Counted from the stretch's first letter, positions 25,221-37,981 are shown. The stretch: DNA of 64,000 nt from Drosophila persimilis (GCF_003286085.1 NW_020825538.1:48175-112174), one strand, 5' to 3'. The notes: generated by a model not told the origin, from the sequence alone. Translations and numbers: made by a program.

Positions 25221-25360
25221 GGCTGTGGAAGGTGTTTGGGGGGCCTGTGGGGCTGTGGAAGGTGTTTGAGGGGGGTTTGTGCGGCTGTGGTCTTGGGAGG
25301 CTCGTGGGGCTGTGGAAGGTGCTTGGGGGCTCTTGTAGGGCTGTGGAAGGTGTTTTTGGG
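25221..25360. repeat. Minisatellite, five units of about 30 bases
   Basis: Copies beginning GGCTGTGGAAGGT (third copy diverged) start at 25221, 25251, 25283, 25308 and 25339, so the period is 25-32 bases. The open frame across it repeats a GLWKVF-like peptide, which is a by-product of the repeat and not evidence of a gene. Confidence 0.8.
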
Positions 25361-27599
25361 GTATGGTACTCAAGGGATATCTTTGAATGGATTGTTCTTC
25401 AGAGTCTGCTTTATAGAAAAGGCATACAAGACCTTTCTTAAGTTTTTCTGTACAAAAGTGTGGCGTGAGGATGGTTTTACTCGAATGTTATATAGTTTAG
25501 CTCTTAAGAAGGCTTCTCGATATGCAATTCCATAGTTAATCAAACGTTTCTTTCAAGTCAATGGGGAGTCCCAAGTAAACATATATGTATGCCCGAGACT
25601 TTGAAGCGTCTCACGCCCTCGATGATCGCTTTATGGAGCACGAAACATCTCCCAACAGCCCATTGTGGCATCTATTTGTGGACGCCCTCTGTGTGCTGCT
25701 GTGCTGCTCCTCTGGCTCTACCATTTCTAAGCACAACTGTACCAGGCGCAACTGTACTTTGCTTGTCTCGTATCAATTTCAACCGAAAACACCTCAAGAG
25801 ATCTCCGCAAAAGACTGAAACTAAATTTAGACCCAGACCCAGCCCCAGGCCAGAGCAACCCCAATGGCATTCTGTAGGTAATCCCCAGGCCCAAGTGACA
25901 TCGTCTCCATCATTGGGGGGCTCCCTCTCTCTCTCGCTCTCGGCTCTGGGCGCTCTGGGGCTCTTGACTCTGCATTAAAATAATTGCTTCCGAAATGACA
26001 ACTGCTGCTAAAATTGAAAATTGAGTGGCAAGAAGGGAAGAAGGAGAACGCAGGCCTGTACGCAGACGCACTGAAACTCTCCCTTGCACTCCATTCCGTT
26101 CCATTCCATTCCTTTCCTTTCCACAGCCTGCCTGCTCTGCCTGCCTGCCCCATCTGCTTCTGAGATGAGATTGACGTTGTGGCAACATGTGTGCGCGCCT
26201 GCGCGTGCCAACAATGTAAAATGCGACTACGCCGGGCAAATGGGAATGGGAATGGAAATGGAAATGTGCAATGGGGGGATGGAATGAGATGGCGTCGCTT
26301 ATTTACCGTTAAGATGTAGCGGCTGTCAATCAGACCCCAAAAAAGACCCCCGATACCAGATCCCAGACAGAGCAGGGCAGAGCAGAGCACAGCACAGCAC
26401 AGCAGAGCGTGAGGCATTCCAGAGGCACTCCTGCGAAGCTGTCTGGAACCATATGTCGCCCTTCGAGATCTATTTTCGTCTTGGCTCTGCCTCTGCCTCT
26501 GCCTCAGAGGCAGTGAGGCACAGGGGCACGCCTGCGCACGCACACACCAATGAAATTTGTGTTCATTTTTTCCAATTTTACCGTTTCGGTTCTGTTCTAT
26601 TCTGTTAGTTTTCCAGCACTCTGCCTAATGGCTTCTCCCGCTTGGGATCGGGATTGGGATTGGGATCTCAGGTTCCTGATATTTATGACTCCCTCCCTCC
26701 CTCCGTCTCTCTCTGCGCCGGAAATAGATTTGTAAGACTCCAAGTTTTCGGTCCAACAGGAGGTTTCAAACATCTTCTGTAGAAATTTGTGCCTGTGTGT
26801 GGCAGGCAGCATTTATTTCATGCCTATTGGAATTATCTATGGGGCTCTTATGGCACTTTCGTTTCGATCCTCCATATGGAGAGTAATTCAATCTTTCCCA
26901 TGGACAGGAGCGAGAGAGCTAGAGAGAGAGGTCCGTTGTCATTATTCAACTGGTTGTTGCTGAGAAAAATACACATATTTGTGGTATTTGGGGGCTCGAG
27001 GGGTTGGAAAAAGGTGCTGGAGTACTGTTCAGGATGTAGTTTTCGTTCCGATTTATTTTGGAGCTGTATCCAACGATAAATCAATCGTAGAAATGTGTGT
27101 TGGCAGTCTTTTATAAGTTAAAAATGGAGAACTCTCTAGAAGGTACTCTATAAAGAGTGTTTATGTCCAGTAAGAGATAGATCCCCCTCTGGCTATCGAT
27201 CATGAATATATATGCCCATTTTTTGTGTACTGTTTTGTACTTTTCCAACCCATGAATCATTTGAATGTTTTGTTTTATAGTCTTCCAAAGACCCTTAACC
27301 TATATATAGTATATCCTTTGAGCTGAAGAAAATAAGGCAAATTTATTTATTTATCAAAAAAGTAGTTTAAGATCAATTCTGCGGTACAATATTAATTGTA
27401 ATCTCTATTCGTATTTTCTCATATAGAAATTGTAGATTTCTGAATATTTGGGCACTATTTTTCTGTTGTTTCACGTCTAAGCTCCTGATAAAATTATTTA
27501 TTTAATTAACAACTATCTGCTTACTATAAACACACAGATATTGCAATTAAAATGATGTATTGATATTTTCAAAAAGTCCGCACAGCCGCGCCACATAAC

Positions 27600-27611
27600 A
27601 TCGATATCGAT
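27600..27611. promoter_or_regulatory. ATCGATATCGAT palindrome
   Basis: A 12-base perfect palindrome contains CGATA on both strands, as used by BEAF-32 and DREF. It lies about 490 bases upstream of coding exon 4 in AT-rich DNA. Confidence 0.3.
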
Positions 27612-28089
27612 GCTGTGTAGAATACAACGTAATGTACCACCTACAAGGTATATTACATTTATTATACAGCTGAATGTAACATACACGAGACTCAACAGGC
27701 GCTCTACATCCCATGTTTCGTTTAGACACAACTAGATGGCGACATTTATAGGTGGCGTATTGGCTGTTCTGTTGAAAGTTTAGTCAAATGCGAAGATGTT
27801 GCGCCACATATAGTTGGTGCTGCAACCATTTAGCAAATATTTGAACCATCTATTAGCTTTGGCGCTAAATGAAAACTTTTTTAAATAAACTAATTTAAAA
27901 TTTAAAAAAGCTTTAGCTCAACAAAAGCGGGAGGGCAGTGTGAGCGAGAGAAATATATGTGCATTTAATAATCGAAATCCATCGAAATCAACTCTGTCGA
28001 ACAGTGTTTCTTATTTGTTTTGATTGAACATTTGATTGACGACACTTTTAACTCATTCTCTCCTCGTTACTCTTTTCTTCCGCCCACAG

Positions 28090-28215
28090 ATAATCTATGG
28101 AGCCGATGGTCAGCCCGTTCGACCCGATTCGAAGCGCGGCCGCGGCAAGGGAAAGTCAGCCGGCAACGGTAATGCCGGTGCCAGTGCCACAGGCAATGGG
28201 ACACCAACAACTGGG
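28090..28215 (+). CDS. Tet: Tet coding exon: basic Gly/Lys linker (42 aa)
   Basis: The exon is bounded by CGCCCACAG|ATA and GGG|GTAAGT and is phase 0 on both sides, like all other Tet exons here. It encodes 42 residues (731-772 with the microexon, 725-766 without): an opening IIYGADGQPVRPDSKRG, a basic stretch RGRGKGKSAGN, then a Gly/Ala/Thr-rich tail. The RGRGKGK cluster could contact DNA or act in nuclear import. The sequence has no low-complexity trinucleotide run, unlike its surroundings, and the frame is open over the full exon. No known domain is recognised. Its place in Tet is inferred from phase, strand and strong splice sites. The next exon lies beyond the window. Confidence 0.8.
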
Positions 28216-28880
28216 GTAAGTGGATGATGCTACTTGACTTTTATTCCGTTTATCCTTTGTGGCACAGTTCATCAGTTAAGTCTGCGGATCCCCTAATTTG
28301 CCTCCAACTGAGTCTCTTTCTTGCCACCATTCGAATCCCTTTTTCGTTCCACCATTCGAACAGAGCACCTCCTTTGCCTCCATTCGTATCCCCACTTTGG
28401 CTTTCGTTCGTGGGAACGGAACTAATTAAGTCACGCGACGACACGACAGAATGTCTGCGGTTGTGCCCCAGCAGAGTGCCCCGGTGAATGGCTCTTTATG
28501 CGGCAACAACATTTTCCACGTCATCACGCCCTGGCATTGTCTGGCAAAAATCGTCGTCATCCTTAGCAGTGGCAGTGTGGCAGTCAGGCACTCGTCGCTG
28601 CTGTCGTTGCCGGGTTCCCCCAAAAGAGGCAGCAGCCGCCGTCCCAGACAGACCCAGACCCAGACCCAGCCGAAGACCCAGACCCGGGCATAATCTCCCG
28701 CCGCAGGCAGCAGACGCCGTTGCCGTTGCCGTGGCCGCCGCCGCACGTAGCTCTGGGGGTCACCACCATAAAAACCCAGCAGAAAAAAAGGCCAGGAATA
28801 AGCGGGCAAAAACGGGCAACAGACAAAGTTACGCTGATGCGGCTCTTTCTCCCTCCATCTATCCATCTCTGTCTCTGGTT

Positions 28881-28921
28881 GTGGCTCTGGCTCTGGCTGT
28901 GGCTCTGGCTCTGACTCTGAC
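28881..28921. repeat. GGCTCT hexamer array (intron 4)
   Basis: Around seven units of GGCTCT, GGCTGT and GACTCT. Orientation on the sense strand is CTGGCT, complementary to the arrays at 34782-34820, 37408-37451 and 50395-50440. Confidence 0.75.
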
Positions 28922-30194
28922 TGTGCTTCAAAGGCGGACCACTTGTGCAGCACAGAGCCACACAGAAAGCTGTATGCCACATGTCGCACGTAGAAGCCAA
29001 AGACACGAGACGCGAGACCCCAGAGCTCTGGCGCAGGAGAAGGCAGGCAATGACGGGGGGGAGACGCGGCAAGCTACTTACTCGAATTGTTGCCACAGGG
29101 ACTGGGGGACTCTGGGACTCCACCAGACCCAAAGGCAGACCAGGAAAAGCGCCAGTGGCAGAGTCAGTGGCGCTGCCATTGACTTTGACCTTAGCCCTTG
29201 GATGGTTCGGGGCAGGGGACGGATGATTCCCTTTTGCACAGCACGCAACATCCTTTGTGGCAGTGTCAGTGTCAGGGTCTCTGTCTGTCTACCGTTTGAA
29301 TTTCAAGGTCGGCCCTGGGCCCGGACCCGGGCCTGGGCCTGTCGTAAAAAGTTGACACAAGTTAATATCCAATGAATGCCACAGATACACAGCCACAAGT
29401 GGCACGGCCATAGCATTCGAGTTTGAGTAAGTGGCATAATGATGGATGTAATGGTTTGGGGCTGTCAAACGGTTTCCGTGTGTGCGTATAAATCTCACAG
29501 GAAATGGAAGTATTTCAGGGACACAATCCACGTCCACGTCTCGGCCAAAAGAAAGCCTTTCAAATCTCTCGAAAAAGCCCCCGAGAAATTTGTTCATACC
29601 TAAAATATATGTAAATTCAATTAAGTAACAAATGATATATATTTTATTGTATTTTAAAGTCTTTAAAATACTTTTTTGAGTGAATTCTTGCTTTTTACTA
29701 TGCCATTTTCCAGCACCGTGATGTCGCGGCACGTGTGCCTCGATGGAAAATGGCTTGCAGCAGGAAATGGAAGAGTTTTCTTCGTGGAGAAGGCAATGTC
29801 TGGATTTCAGAGGATATACAGCCCCTTTAACACACGATATTCCAGAGAAGTTGATGAACTTTTAGGTCATTCTTCTGGCTCCGAATCCCAAGTTGCTTCC
29901 AAGTAGATTTCCCCGACTCATCGTGTGATTTGTTGTACAAGCCACAGCCACAACTTGTGGCAGCAGCAGCAACAGCTGTGGCACCAGGACCGTAGGACCG
30001 TGGGACCGTGGGACAGGGTGTAATCGTCAATGAAGCGTTGATTATGTCATCATTGCCACACGACTCACCACCAGTGACTCCCCGGAGTGTGTGACACACA
30101 CACACACATGGGCTTCGGAGTGGCAGAAAAAGGCAGAAGTGGCAGCAGTGGCAGAGAACAGAAGACATCCACCCAAGTGGCGGCGGCAGGCAGT

Positions 30195-30234
30195 CCTCTG
30201 GCTCTGGCTCTGACTTTGACTCTGACTGTGGCTC
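30195..30234. repeat. GGCTCT/GACTCT hexamer array (intron 4)
   Basis: About six imperfect hexamers, same family and orientation as 28881-28921. Confidence 0.7.
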
Positions 30235-30862
30235 CATAAAACCCGCAACAAGTTGCCTTCCGAACCTTCCATCCGCTGTCTGGCAGCAGCCAAGTGGCTG
30301 CGTCTCTCTCTCCCTCTATCGCTCCCGCTCTGTGTGTGTGCCACAGTCTGGTTCCTGCTCCTGCTTGGTTGCATGCCTCCAATGAGTGGAGCAGGGCCAG
30401 GCCTGCTCTGCTCTGCCTGGAGCCGCCTCGACATTGAACAGCACACGATGGCAGCAAAACGTTCTTTAAGTTTTGTGGCATCCCCGACTCTTGGCTTCCA
30501 GAGACTTTGTCTGCAGCAGCATCCCCTCCCCCTCCCCATCCGCCCTCGCTCCAATCTCCTGGCTCTGTGCAACATTTGCAAAGTTTTCCTTTAGCTGTTG
30601 CCACAAATCTGTGTCTGTGTTCGGGGGGAAAGTAAAGTGCTGTTCGGCTCTGCTCTGTTCTGTTCTGCTTTTTTTTGTTGTTGTTGTTTTCTTTTCGGTG
30701 GCCCAGTGACACGGACACGAATGCGGATCCGGCACGGTGTGGCACGGGTGTGCCACTGCAGTTTTTCCTTGTTGCTGTTGCTGCCAAAATCCAGGTCGCG
30801 ATGCTGCCTCTTTGCCTCCTGCCAGCCTTCCAGCCTCCCAGCAGCATATGACCTTTCAGCGC

Positions 30863-30908
30863 CTGGCTCTGGCTGTGGCTCTGGCGCTGGCTCTGGCTCT
30901 GTCGCTGG
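30863..30908. repeat. GGCTCT/GGCTGT hexamer array (intron 4)
   Basis: About seven imperfect hexamers, same family and orientation as 28881-28921. It produces an ALALAL peptide in one frame. Confidence 0.7.
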
Positions 30909-31539
30909 CTGCAATGCAAAAACAAAACGCAAAAGAAAGGAAAATCCATTGGCAGACGAGACCGGGACAAGCCCCGAATGCTGCCTGCCACATGGCCAAT
31001 GCCATTGCCATGACCATGACTCCTACTCTGGTGGCATGCTTTGACGCCTGCAACGCGGCCGCGGGCTCCGTGGCCTCCACGGCCTTCATGTCTGGTTGCA
31101 GCTACCAAAACACACACACATTTTTGGGGGCGGCCCATTGTTTGGGAGAGGTCTGGACCTCCAGCTCTGGCGCTCTGTTGCTCTGGTGGTGCCACAGTCA
31201 CGCGCCCGTTCCCGGTGCCACGGCGAGTCAGAGGCCAAATGAACGGCCCTGTCCGTTGGTCAGCAACTTGTTACACTCTCTTTTTGTCTCTGTCTCTGCC
31301 ACCACTCCCCCATCCAGCGCTCTCTCTCTCCCGCCCTATATCGTTGTACAAAATCTGCATATGGAATGCGGCTGGAATTTGTCATCCGCCAGGCCTTCAG
31401 CCTCCAAAGGCTTACACTGCACTACAAGGCAAATGTTTCACTCAATTTTTGGCCACATTTCCATTGAGAGAATGAGGGAATGATCTTTGAGTAGGTTTAG
31501 TAGAAGTTGCTGGAAAACCTGGAAAAAAATACCAAAGGA

Positions 31540-31925
31540 AACATTTTTATAACCGATACTCAACAAGAGTATATATATTCTTGATCAGAATCAATAGCCG
31601 AGTCGATTGAGCCCTGTCCCTCTGGCCGTCTATCCATCTATAAGACTATGAGAGACTCCTGTGATATCAACACCGTCATCCGTCCCCACAAACGACGGAA
31701 GTCTGTGGCATTCACAATTTGGTATAATCCAGTATCCTAGAGAATGGCCATATCTATCCGAGTGCCGAATCTGGATCAGATCGGATCGTTATTAAAGCCA
31801 GAAGGAACAAATCAATTGGCAGTGGCCGCTGCCTCTTTCTGTCTCTCTCCCACACACACGCCTCGTCGTGGAGTGTGTGCGCCCTCTGGCGGAGGGTAGC
31901 GGGACCGCCCAAGTATCGGGCATGA
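31540..31925. mobile_element. Dispersed-repeat remnant, DINE-1/Helentron-like
   Basis: The block includes the run TATATATTCTTGATCA, then ATAGCCGAGTCGAT, a GTCCCTCTGGCCGTCTATCC-type segment and GGATCAGATCGGATCGTTAT. These word sets are ones I know as a recurring signature of DINE-1-like Helentron repeats in Drosophila genomes. No terminal structure or coding capacity is visible. The boundaries are estimates. Family assignment is from memory and not from a search. Confidence 0.5.
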
Positions 31926-32870
31926 ATGTAGATTCGCGGTCCCTTTCCCCCTTCCCTCCGTGCAGTTTTCACCCACCATTCGGTGGACATTCGGTGGATT
32001 TTGTAGGCCAGTGTAATGGATATTTTTCATTGGCAAATGTGCATTTTTTTTTGCGCAAAGCCCTGGTTAGTCCACCCACCTTCTGTGTTGCATGCATTTT
32101 TGTTTGTTTGCGTTGTTGTTGGGCGCTGCGTTGGCGTTTGTCCAGCTCTGGGAATGGGGCCGGGGCACCAGCGCCATGCCACGACATTCTCTAGAGGGGC
32201 GGCAATTAGTCAACACATGCCCCATGCGATGCAATCGCGCCTGTCACAATGTTTGGACATGGACATGGACATGGGCATGGGGCAGAAGGAGGAGCACGGC
32301 CTGTGGCGACTTCAATTGGTGGTGCCGACCGACCCGTGCACTTAACGTCTAATTAGGCGCCGCAATCGCTGAAAAGCCGCTCAACGGGTTCCACCATTCG
32401 GTGCCCCTGCCACCTGCCACCTGCCGCCTGCCACAATGTCAAAGCGAAGGCTCTCTTTAAGACTTTGGCCACACCTTGGCCATCACTCAAAACAAACAGA
32501 GAGGAGGAGGAGGAGGAGAGGTAGAGGAGCAGTTGCCAGACATAATCGTAAATGCCAACATGCCCCAACATGCTGTGGCGCCACGGCGGCTACCTCAGTG
32601 GCACACACCAGACCCGAGGCCCGGTCCCGGGCCCGGGCCCGGGCCACTGCCGCACCACCAACCGTGACAGCAGCAGCAACAGATGGAGGGGACGCGACTC
32701 CTACGTGCGATGGCGATACCAAGAGCTTACATACAGCTCGTAAAAAACAGAGCCACGGGCCTGTGGCAGCAGGCAGCAGGCGGCAGTCGGCAGTCGAGAG
32801 TCAGACAATTTGTCGTCCAACTGTCCGCATTGGAGGCAGCCCACCGCCATTCGAGGTAGCACAGGCAGCA

Positions 32871-32930
32871 GCCACTGCCACTGCCATGGCCACTGCCACT
32901 GCCGCTGCCACTGCCACTTGCCACTTGGCA
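32871..32930. repeat. CCACTG/CCACTGCCG hexamer array (intron 4)
   Basis: About ten imperfect CCACTG units. Orientation is opposite to the GGCAGT arrays at 3594-3647, 17689-17735 and 47612-47635. Confidence 0.75.
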
Positions 32931-34781
32931 CTTGGTGATGTCCCAAACTGTAAGAGGAGAAGGCGACTTTTGGCAGCACGCAGCACGTGAGGCAGAGGCA
33001 GGGGCAGAGGCAGAGGCAACCTGTCCCGAGTACCGAGTACCGGGGTCCCTTGCCCCACTGCCACACACAGCTCATGTTGCGGTTTGTGTGCGGCTGCTGC
33101 TGCTTCTGCTTCTGCTTCTTGTTCATCGTTATGAAAGACTGAGCGGACAGACAGACAGACAGGCAGGCAGAGACGATCCCCGTGTGGGTCTTAAGTCGAA
33201 CAATGAAAGCGCTGAAAGCAGCGGCCACGCAACAGGCAACAGTTGGCTGCCACTGCCACTGCCACATCCATGGGAACGGACGGGACATACGCCCCAGCTC
33301 CAGCCCCAGCCCCAGCCGCAGCCCGCGGCGCCTCTTCATTGAAATCCAAGCCAAGTGGAGGGCAGCAAAAAAAAAAGAAACGACAGCGACACAGCCAGGC
33401 GGAGAGGGAGATGGACGGGGGGGAGGGGGCGTTGGCCTTCCTCGGTTACGGGCCAAGTTCAAGGTCTACGCTGTGGCAGTGGCAGGCAGGCAGGCAGCAG
33501 GTCAAGGTCGTCGGTCCGGGGCAGTCAGTGCCATAAAAATACCCTCAAAAAGGGAAACGTATACAAAAAAAAAGGAGGGCGAAAAAAAAGAAACAAGGAC
33601 AAGTGGCAACAACTTCGTCTTCGTCTAATAAAAAGGCCAATGAGCTTCATTACCGGCGAGGCAAAAGGGACGAAGAAGGAAGAACGGTTAATGTTAACCC
33701 TTTTTCGGTTGAATGTCCTTGCCGGTGACTGGTGGCTGGTGACTTCTGCCGCCCCCCCCTCCGCCTGCCACGCGCTCGCACTTGACCCTTTCTGCTCCCC
33801 AGAGAGGAAAGAGCCGCTCAGCACAACATTGTTGCTGCTGCGACAACATCCTTGAGGCAGTCAACCTACACACACACACACACAGAGAGGGAGAAAAAAG
33901 GTCCTGTCCTGTCCTGCCTGCCGAGTATCCTTGTGGATGGCAGAGCCGTGTCGTCAACCTTTTGTGCGCCGCTGACTCGTAACTTTTTTTCCATTCTTTT
34001 CCCGGTTTTTTGCGTCTCTCCTTTTTGTGCTCTGCCGCTGCCGCTGCCGCTGCCTGTTGCGGCATTTGCATGTCCTTTTTGGGGCGTCCAAAGCGTCTGC
34101 CGGTCGTCTGCCTGGGATATCCCCGAGAAAAAGGTTTCCCTCCCAACAAGTTGATTGACCTTTTTCTCGGAACTGTTGCCATGCGTCTCTGTCGCGTCTC
34201 AGACTTGAGTTTAATTATTTAAGGAATTTCCCACAGAGAATTTAAATTCAATTTTCCCTTTATTTTTTTTTTTTTTGGGCAGTACTTAGTTGCCGTTTGC
34301 TTAATTAATTTTCTTTTGGGGCGCTACACGACAATGGAATTTACAGCACACACACACACACACACCAACACAGGGAAAGGCACTTCCGTTTCCGGACAAA
34401 AGCAGGCTCCCAAAATTGCAGCAATAAATTTGAAATTCAATTTAAAATGAACATAAATTGCTTCAACTTTCGAAGCTTGTCATTTTTACAACTAACACAT
34501 ACACAGGCACAGGGGCACACACACACACACCCTCACACAAATATACATCTACATAAATCGCATTAAGCGCTTTAAGGCACAAAATGCTGTCATAAAAATC
34601 GTTTGCTCGTTAAGTTCTTGTACGCTTTTTTCTTTGTTTTTTTTTTTGCTTTTATTTACTGCTATTTCGCTTGTCTTACGCGCCACTGCTCCACCCACCT
34701 ACCACCCGCCCTCTCAGCCACACCCACAACGCAATGCCACCCCCCAACTACCGATTCCACGGGGCGTACATAATGGCAAAA

Positions 34782-34820
34782 CCCAGAGCCCAGAGTCAAA
34801 GCCCAGAGCCAGAGCCAGAG
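34782..34820. repeat. CCAGAG hexamer array (intron 4)
   Basis: About six CCAGAG-type units, reverse complement of the GGCTCT arrays upstream in the same intron. Confidence 0.7.
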
Positions 34821-34883
34821 CTACAGCTTCAGCTTTTATATAAACTTGATAAATGTGCAGGACGGACACACATACTTCACACT

Positions 34884-34931
34884 CTATATACACACACACA
34901 CATACACACATATATATGTGTGTGTATATAG
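34884..34931. repeat. CA/TG inverted repeat, hairpin of about 48 bases
   Basis: CTATATACACACACA at the left is complementary to TGTGTGTATATAG at the right, with a short AT-rich loop. The RNA could fold as a long hairpin. Because it is built from CA and TA repeats, a microRNA origin is not supported. Confidence 0.6.
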
Positions 34932-35579
34932 CTGCATATATATTGGGCAAAAAGTAAGCGAAGAAAATGAAAGAAAAACACTAGACAAGAAAATTGAACT
35001 CAATTGATACCCAGCAAATAGGATTTCCAAAAAGACAGTGGAAGAGGATTTACCTTTTCGGGAGAGGGGTGGGGGGGTGGCTGGGTGTAATTGAAACGTA
35101 GGGAGTTAGGTTCTGATTGAAAATACATGCATCTTTTAAGCGACAAAAAGATTTCGGATTTTGGTGTTTCATCATTTAAGATTTTCCATTTGGAAAACTT
35201 TGTGAAGACTACAATGTATTTGTACCAAAGAAAGGATTACAATGCATTTTTAGGCGTACTTTTCTCAGATATATATATGTACATATATATGTATATCTCA
35301 GATCTCCATACCAATAAATAATATTAATTGGAAAAAAAGCAAAAGCTAAAATCGGATTTAAATCAATTGATTTGCTAATAAAAGGACAGCGTTAAGGATT
35401 CGTTGGATGACAAAACAAATTTAAAATTAAAAAAAAAAATATTTTTATTAATATTAAATAAAAAAAAAATATTTGAAATTAATAATTTTAAAAATCTGAT
35501 AAGATGGGGGAGAAAATACGGATATTTTATAAAACTAAATCTAGAATGGTATGAAATACCAGGTTAGCGGTTTATGTAC

Positions 35580-35650
35580 ATATATCGTTATCAGAACAAT
35601 TATCGATAATAATCGATCATTAACTAAACAATCAATAAATATCGATGAGC
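35580..35650. promoter_or_regulatory. Cluster of CGAT/ATCGATA motifs
   Basis: Within about 70 bases there are TATCGTTATC, TATCGATAATAATCGAT and TATCGATG. The first two ATCGAT cores are 11 bases apart. Such clusters suit BEAF-32 or DREF binding and could mark an insulator or an internal promoter. The surrounding 250 bases are AT-rich with no microsatellite. Confidence 0.35.
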
Positions 35651-37407
35651 ACTAGGCCGTTCAACCCTTTGCCCAGCAACCAACCTTCCAACCTGAGCAT
35701 ACCCCACCGCATACCCCTCTGTGTTCCAAGGGGTAGTTGCTGTGCCACGACAACGGCAACGACGACGACGACGACGACGTCGATTGGAGATGGCGGTGGG
35801 CGGTGGGCGGTGGCGGTGCGCGATGGGCGATGGGCGATGACTATGGCAGCAGTGGAGCGGCAGCAGTAAAGCTTTTTCAATTGCCACCCCCCACACACAA
35901 ATGCGCGTCTATAATGCCTTATATAAACCAACTCTCTCTCGCTCTCTCTCTACCCATGCATACATGTGTACATACATATGTGTGTGCATGTGTATGTGTC
36001 TGTCTGAGTTCAGCTGAGGTTGAGGTTGGGTTTCGAGAGAGTGGGGGAGGTGCAGGGGCTTCGCCATTCGCTTTAATTTTGGCATGCATTAAGTGCGATC
36101 CTGGGGGTTGTTTCCTACCGTTACTATTATTATTATTATAATGACGTAGATATTTTTACTATTCAATTACTATATTTTGTTTGATTTCGTGGCTTTAAAT
36201 ATTTTATTGCCTACTTATGCGGGCATTTTCGTGGTAATTGCCTCGCAGGCGGCCGAATTCGCACTTGCATTTGATGTTGTTGTTGATGTCCGCCCTCTTG
36301 CTCTGTGACTCTACCTCTCTCTTCCTCACATGAAGGTGGCCAGACAGACAGGAACGCGCACACACACACACACACACGCGCGCGCACACACGGATGCATA
36401 GACAGAGGCTTTGTCTGCGATTAGGTTGCAACAACCCTTAAAATGCCTCCCTGCATTGCTCATACGACACGTTGTGCGCTTCTGCTTTCTACTTTCGCCA
36501 TTTCTCCACGCACTCCACCACACTCCCTGCCGCTTTGCTTCTCTTTTGCTTTGTTTTGTCCGTCGCCGTCGCCATCGCCATCGCCGTCTTCTCGGCGCAG
36601 TCAACTTTTTGCACTCACACACACACACACGCCTGACCGGGAACTAATTTTCTTTGTTTTTCAATATTTTCTACACTCCCTGCAAAGATGCGGGGTAGCA
36701 GCATCGTCGTCTGTCTACCCCAAGCCCCAACCGCTTTTAGAAGAAGGATTGGGGGGCGGGGAGCAGACATCAACGTCAGCCAAAAACGGTCATAGACATG
36801 CCCCTCAAACTTCGTGTCGCAGGCCCCAAATTGAAAATGCACGGCTCTGCTCTGACTGATTGGAGGGGGATCCGTCTGGTGTCTGGCCTCCGGTCTCCTC
36901 GTCCGCTTTTGTGGCCGTGGCTGTGCCTGTCTAATGCTTATTTGATGGCATTCGCTAATTGCTTGATTAGCCATGCGCTTCCCACGCACTCCACGCACGC
37001 GGCCGCAGCTTCAAAGGAACACGCATTTGCAGAGGGGAGGGGGAGGGCGAGGGGGACAGCAGGCACAGGGCGATAAGCCTTGAAAGAATTAAGCATAAAT
37101 TATAATTATTAAAGGAAACAGGAACACACACACAAGAGAGGCATGGGTTGGGTCGGGCACCAGGCACACGCCCAAAGATCACGACCAAAGGGCGTGACAC
37201 CCAAAAGACATACATAAGAAACGTCAAATAGTCGAAGGGAAGGAGCGAAACCGAAGCCTTAGATACACTCTCAGAAACTTAAACAAAAGTTTTTCCTGCG
37301 AACACGCAGCGATTTGTACTCTAGAATGTCTGTACGAGCATATGAATCGATGCTATTCGAAATGGAAGCACGTTCAATCATGTTCAGCCTTTTCAAGGGC
37401 AGTACAT

Positions 37408-37451
37408 GCCAGAGCCAGAGCCAAAGCCAGAGCCAGAGCCAGCGCCAGAGC
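37408..37451. repeat. CCAGAG hexamer array (intron 4)
   Basis: About seven CCAGAG-type units, reverse complement of the GGCTCT arrays at 28881-30908. Confidence 0.75.
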
Positions 37452-37948
37452 TTATCAGCAAAGATCATAAAAAGCATGAGATGAAGCAAAACAAAGCGAG
37501 AGCGAGAGCAACGACAACGCGAGAGAGCAGAACGATCGAATGCAGCAGGCAGGTAGGCAGGCAGGCAGGCAGCTTTAAGCTCTGTCTGAACTAGGCAGCG
37601 CTTTCGTCAGAGCAGGGCATTCGTCAGGGCAACGCATTCGTCTGGGCAGCGCATTCGTCTGGGCTCGGCAACGAATACGAATGGTCAGCGTTTTCGGCTG
37701 TTTACTTAGCTATCGGCAAGCCATTAGGCAATACCTAAATACAAATCTATTAATGGGAATTGTTCAACTGTTTAGCCAGCTTCGGCTGGCTCGTTTGGAC
37801 AGGGCTTCAAGTCAGCAGCAGAAGAAACCCAACAGCAAAAACCACAGCACAAATGCAGCCACGAAAAAGTATTCTCAATATTTGCGCTGCATTAAATTTC
37901 ATTTTACTTACTTCTCTCCTGCGCTCTCCCGCTCAGAGAAGCAAGAGA

Positions 37949-37981
<33 letters not shown>

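Larger units (their letters stand above)
13578..28089 (+). other. Tet intron 3 (about 14.5 kb)
   Basis: The intron extends from GTATGT at 13578 to TTCCGCCCACAG ending at 28089. If the microexon is skipped, introns 2 and 3 form one of about 19.6 kb. I see no gene inside and no AG|GTAAG recursive site of quality. Notable contents are GGCAGT hexamers near 17689-17735, a GTT/CTG run near 18155-18195, CA runs near 18236-18262, a TA run near 19815-19832, GGCTCY hexamers at 20480-20520, CACTGC hexamers at 20796-20830, GA-rich DNA at 21340-21372, a GACAGA/GA run near 23819-23860, 31 consecutive C at 24500-24530, a 30-base minisatellite at 25221-25360 and an ATCGATATCGAT palindrome near 27600-27611. 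The final 900 bases are AT-rich and low in microsatellites. Confidence 0.8.

Noticed and set aside
28488..29375. 295-residue open frame on the plus strand after the last Tet exon
   Set aside because: It overlaps hexamer arrays and a GTC/CCG-rich stretch, begins 270 bases past a strong donor, and has no good acceptor or domain.
29676..29906. 76-residue open frame free of low complexity, with an acceptor-like TTTTCCAG
   Set aside because: The peptide looks protein-like but is short, ends in a stop without a donor, and matches no family I know. Evidence is too thin for a nested gene or alternative terminal exon.
30065..31201. 378-residue open frame on the minus strand
   Set aside because: It runs over GGCTCT hexamers, CA runs and low-stop GC-rich repeats. 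The peptide is repeat translation (SQSQSQ, ATATAT) with no domain, and open frames exist on both strands over the same bases.
34884..34931. microRNA precursor
   Set aside because: The hairpin is made entirely of CA/TG and TA repeats and would pair in many registers. A similar repeat hairpin lies near 47807-47842.
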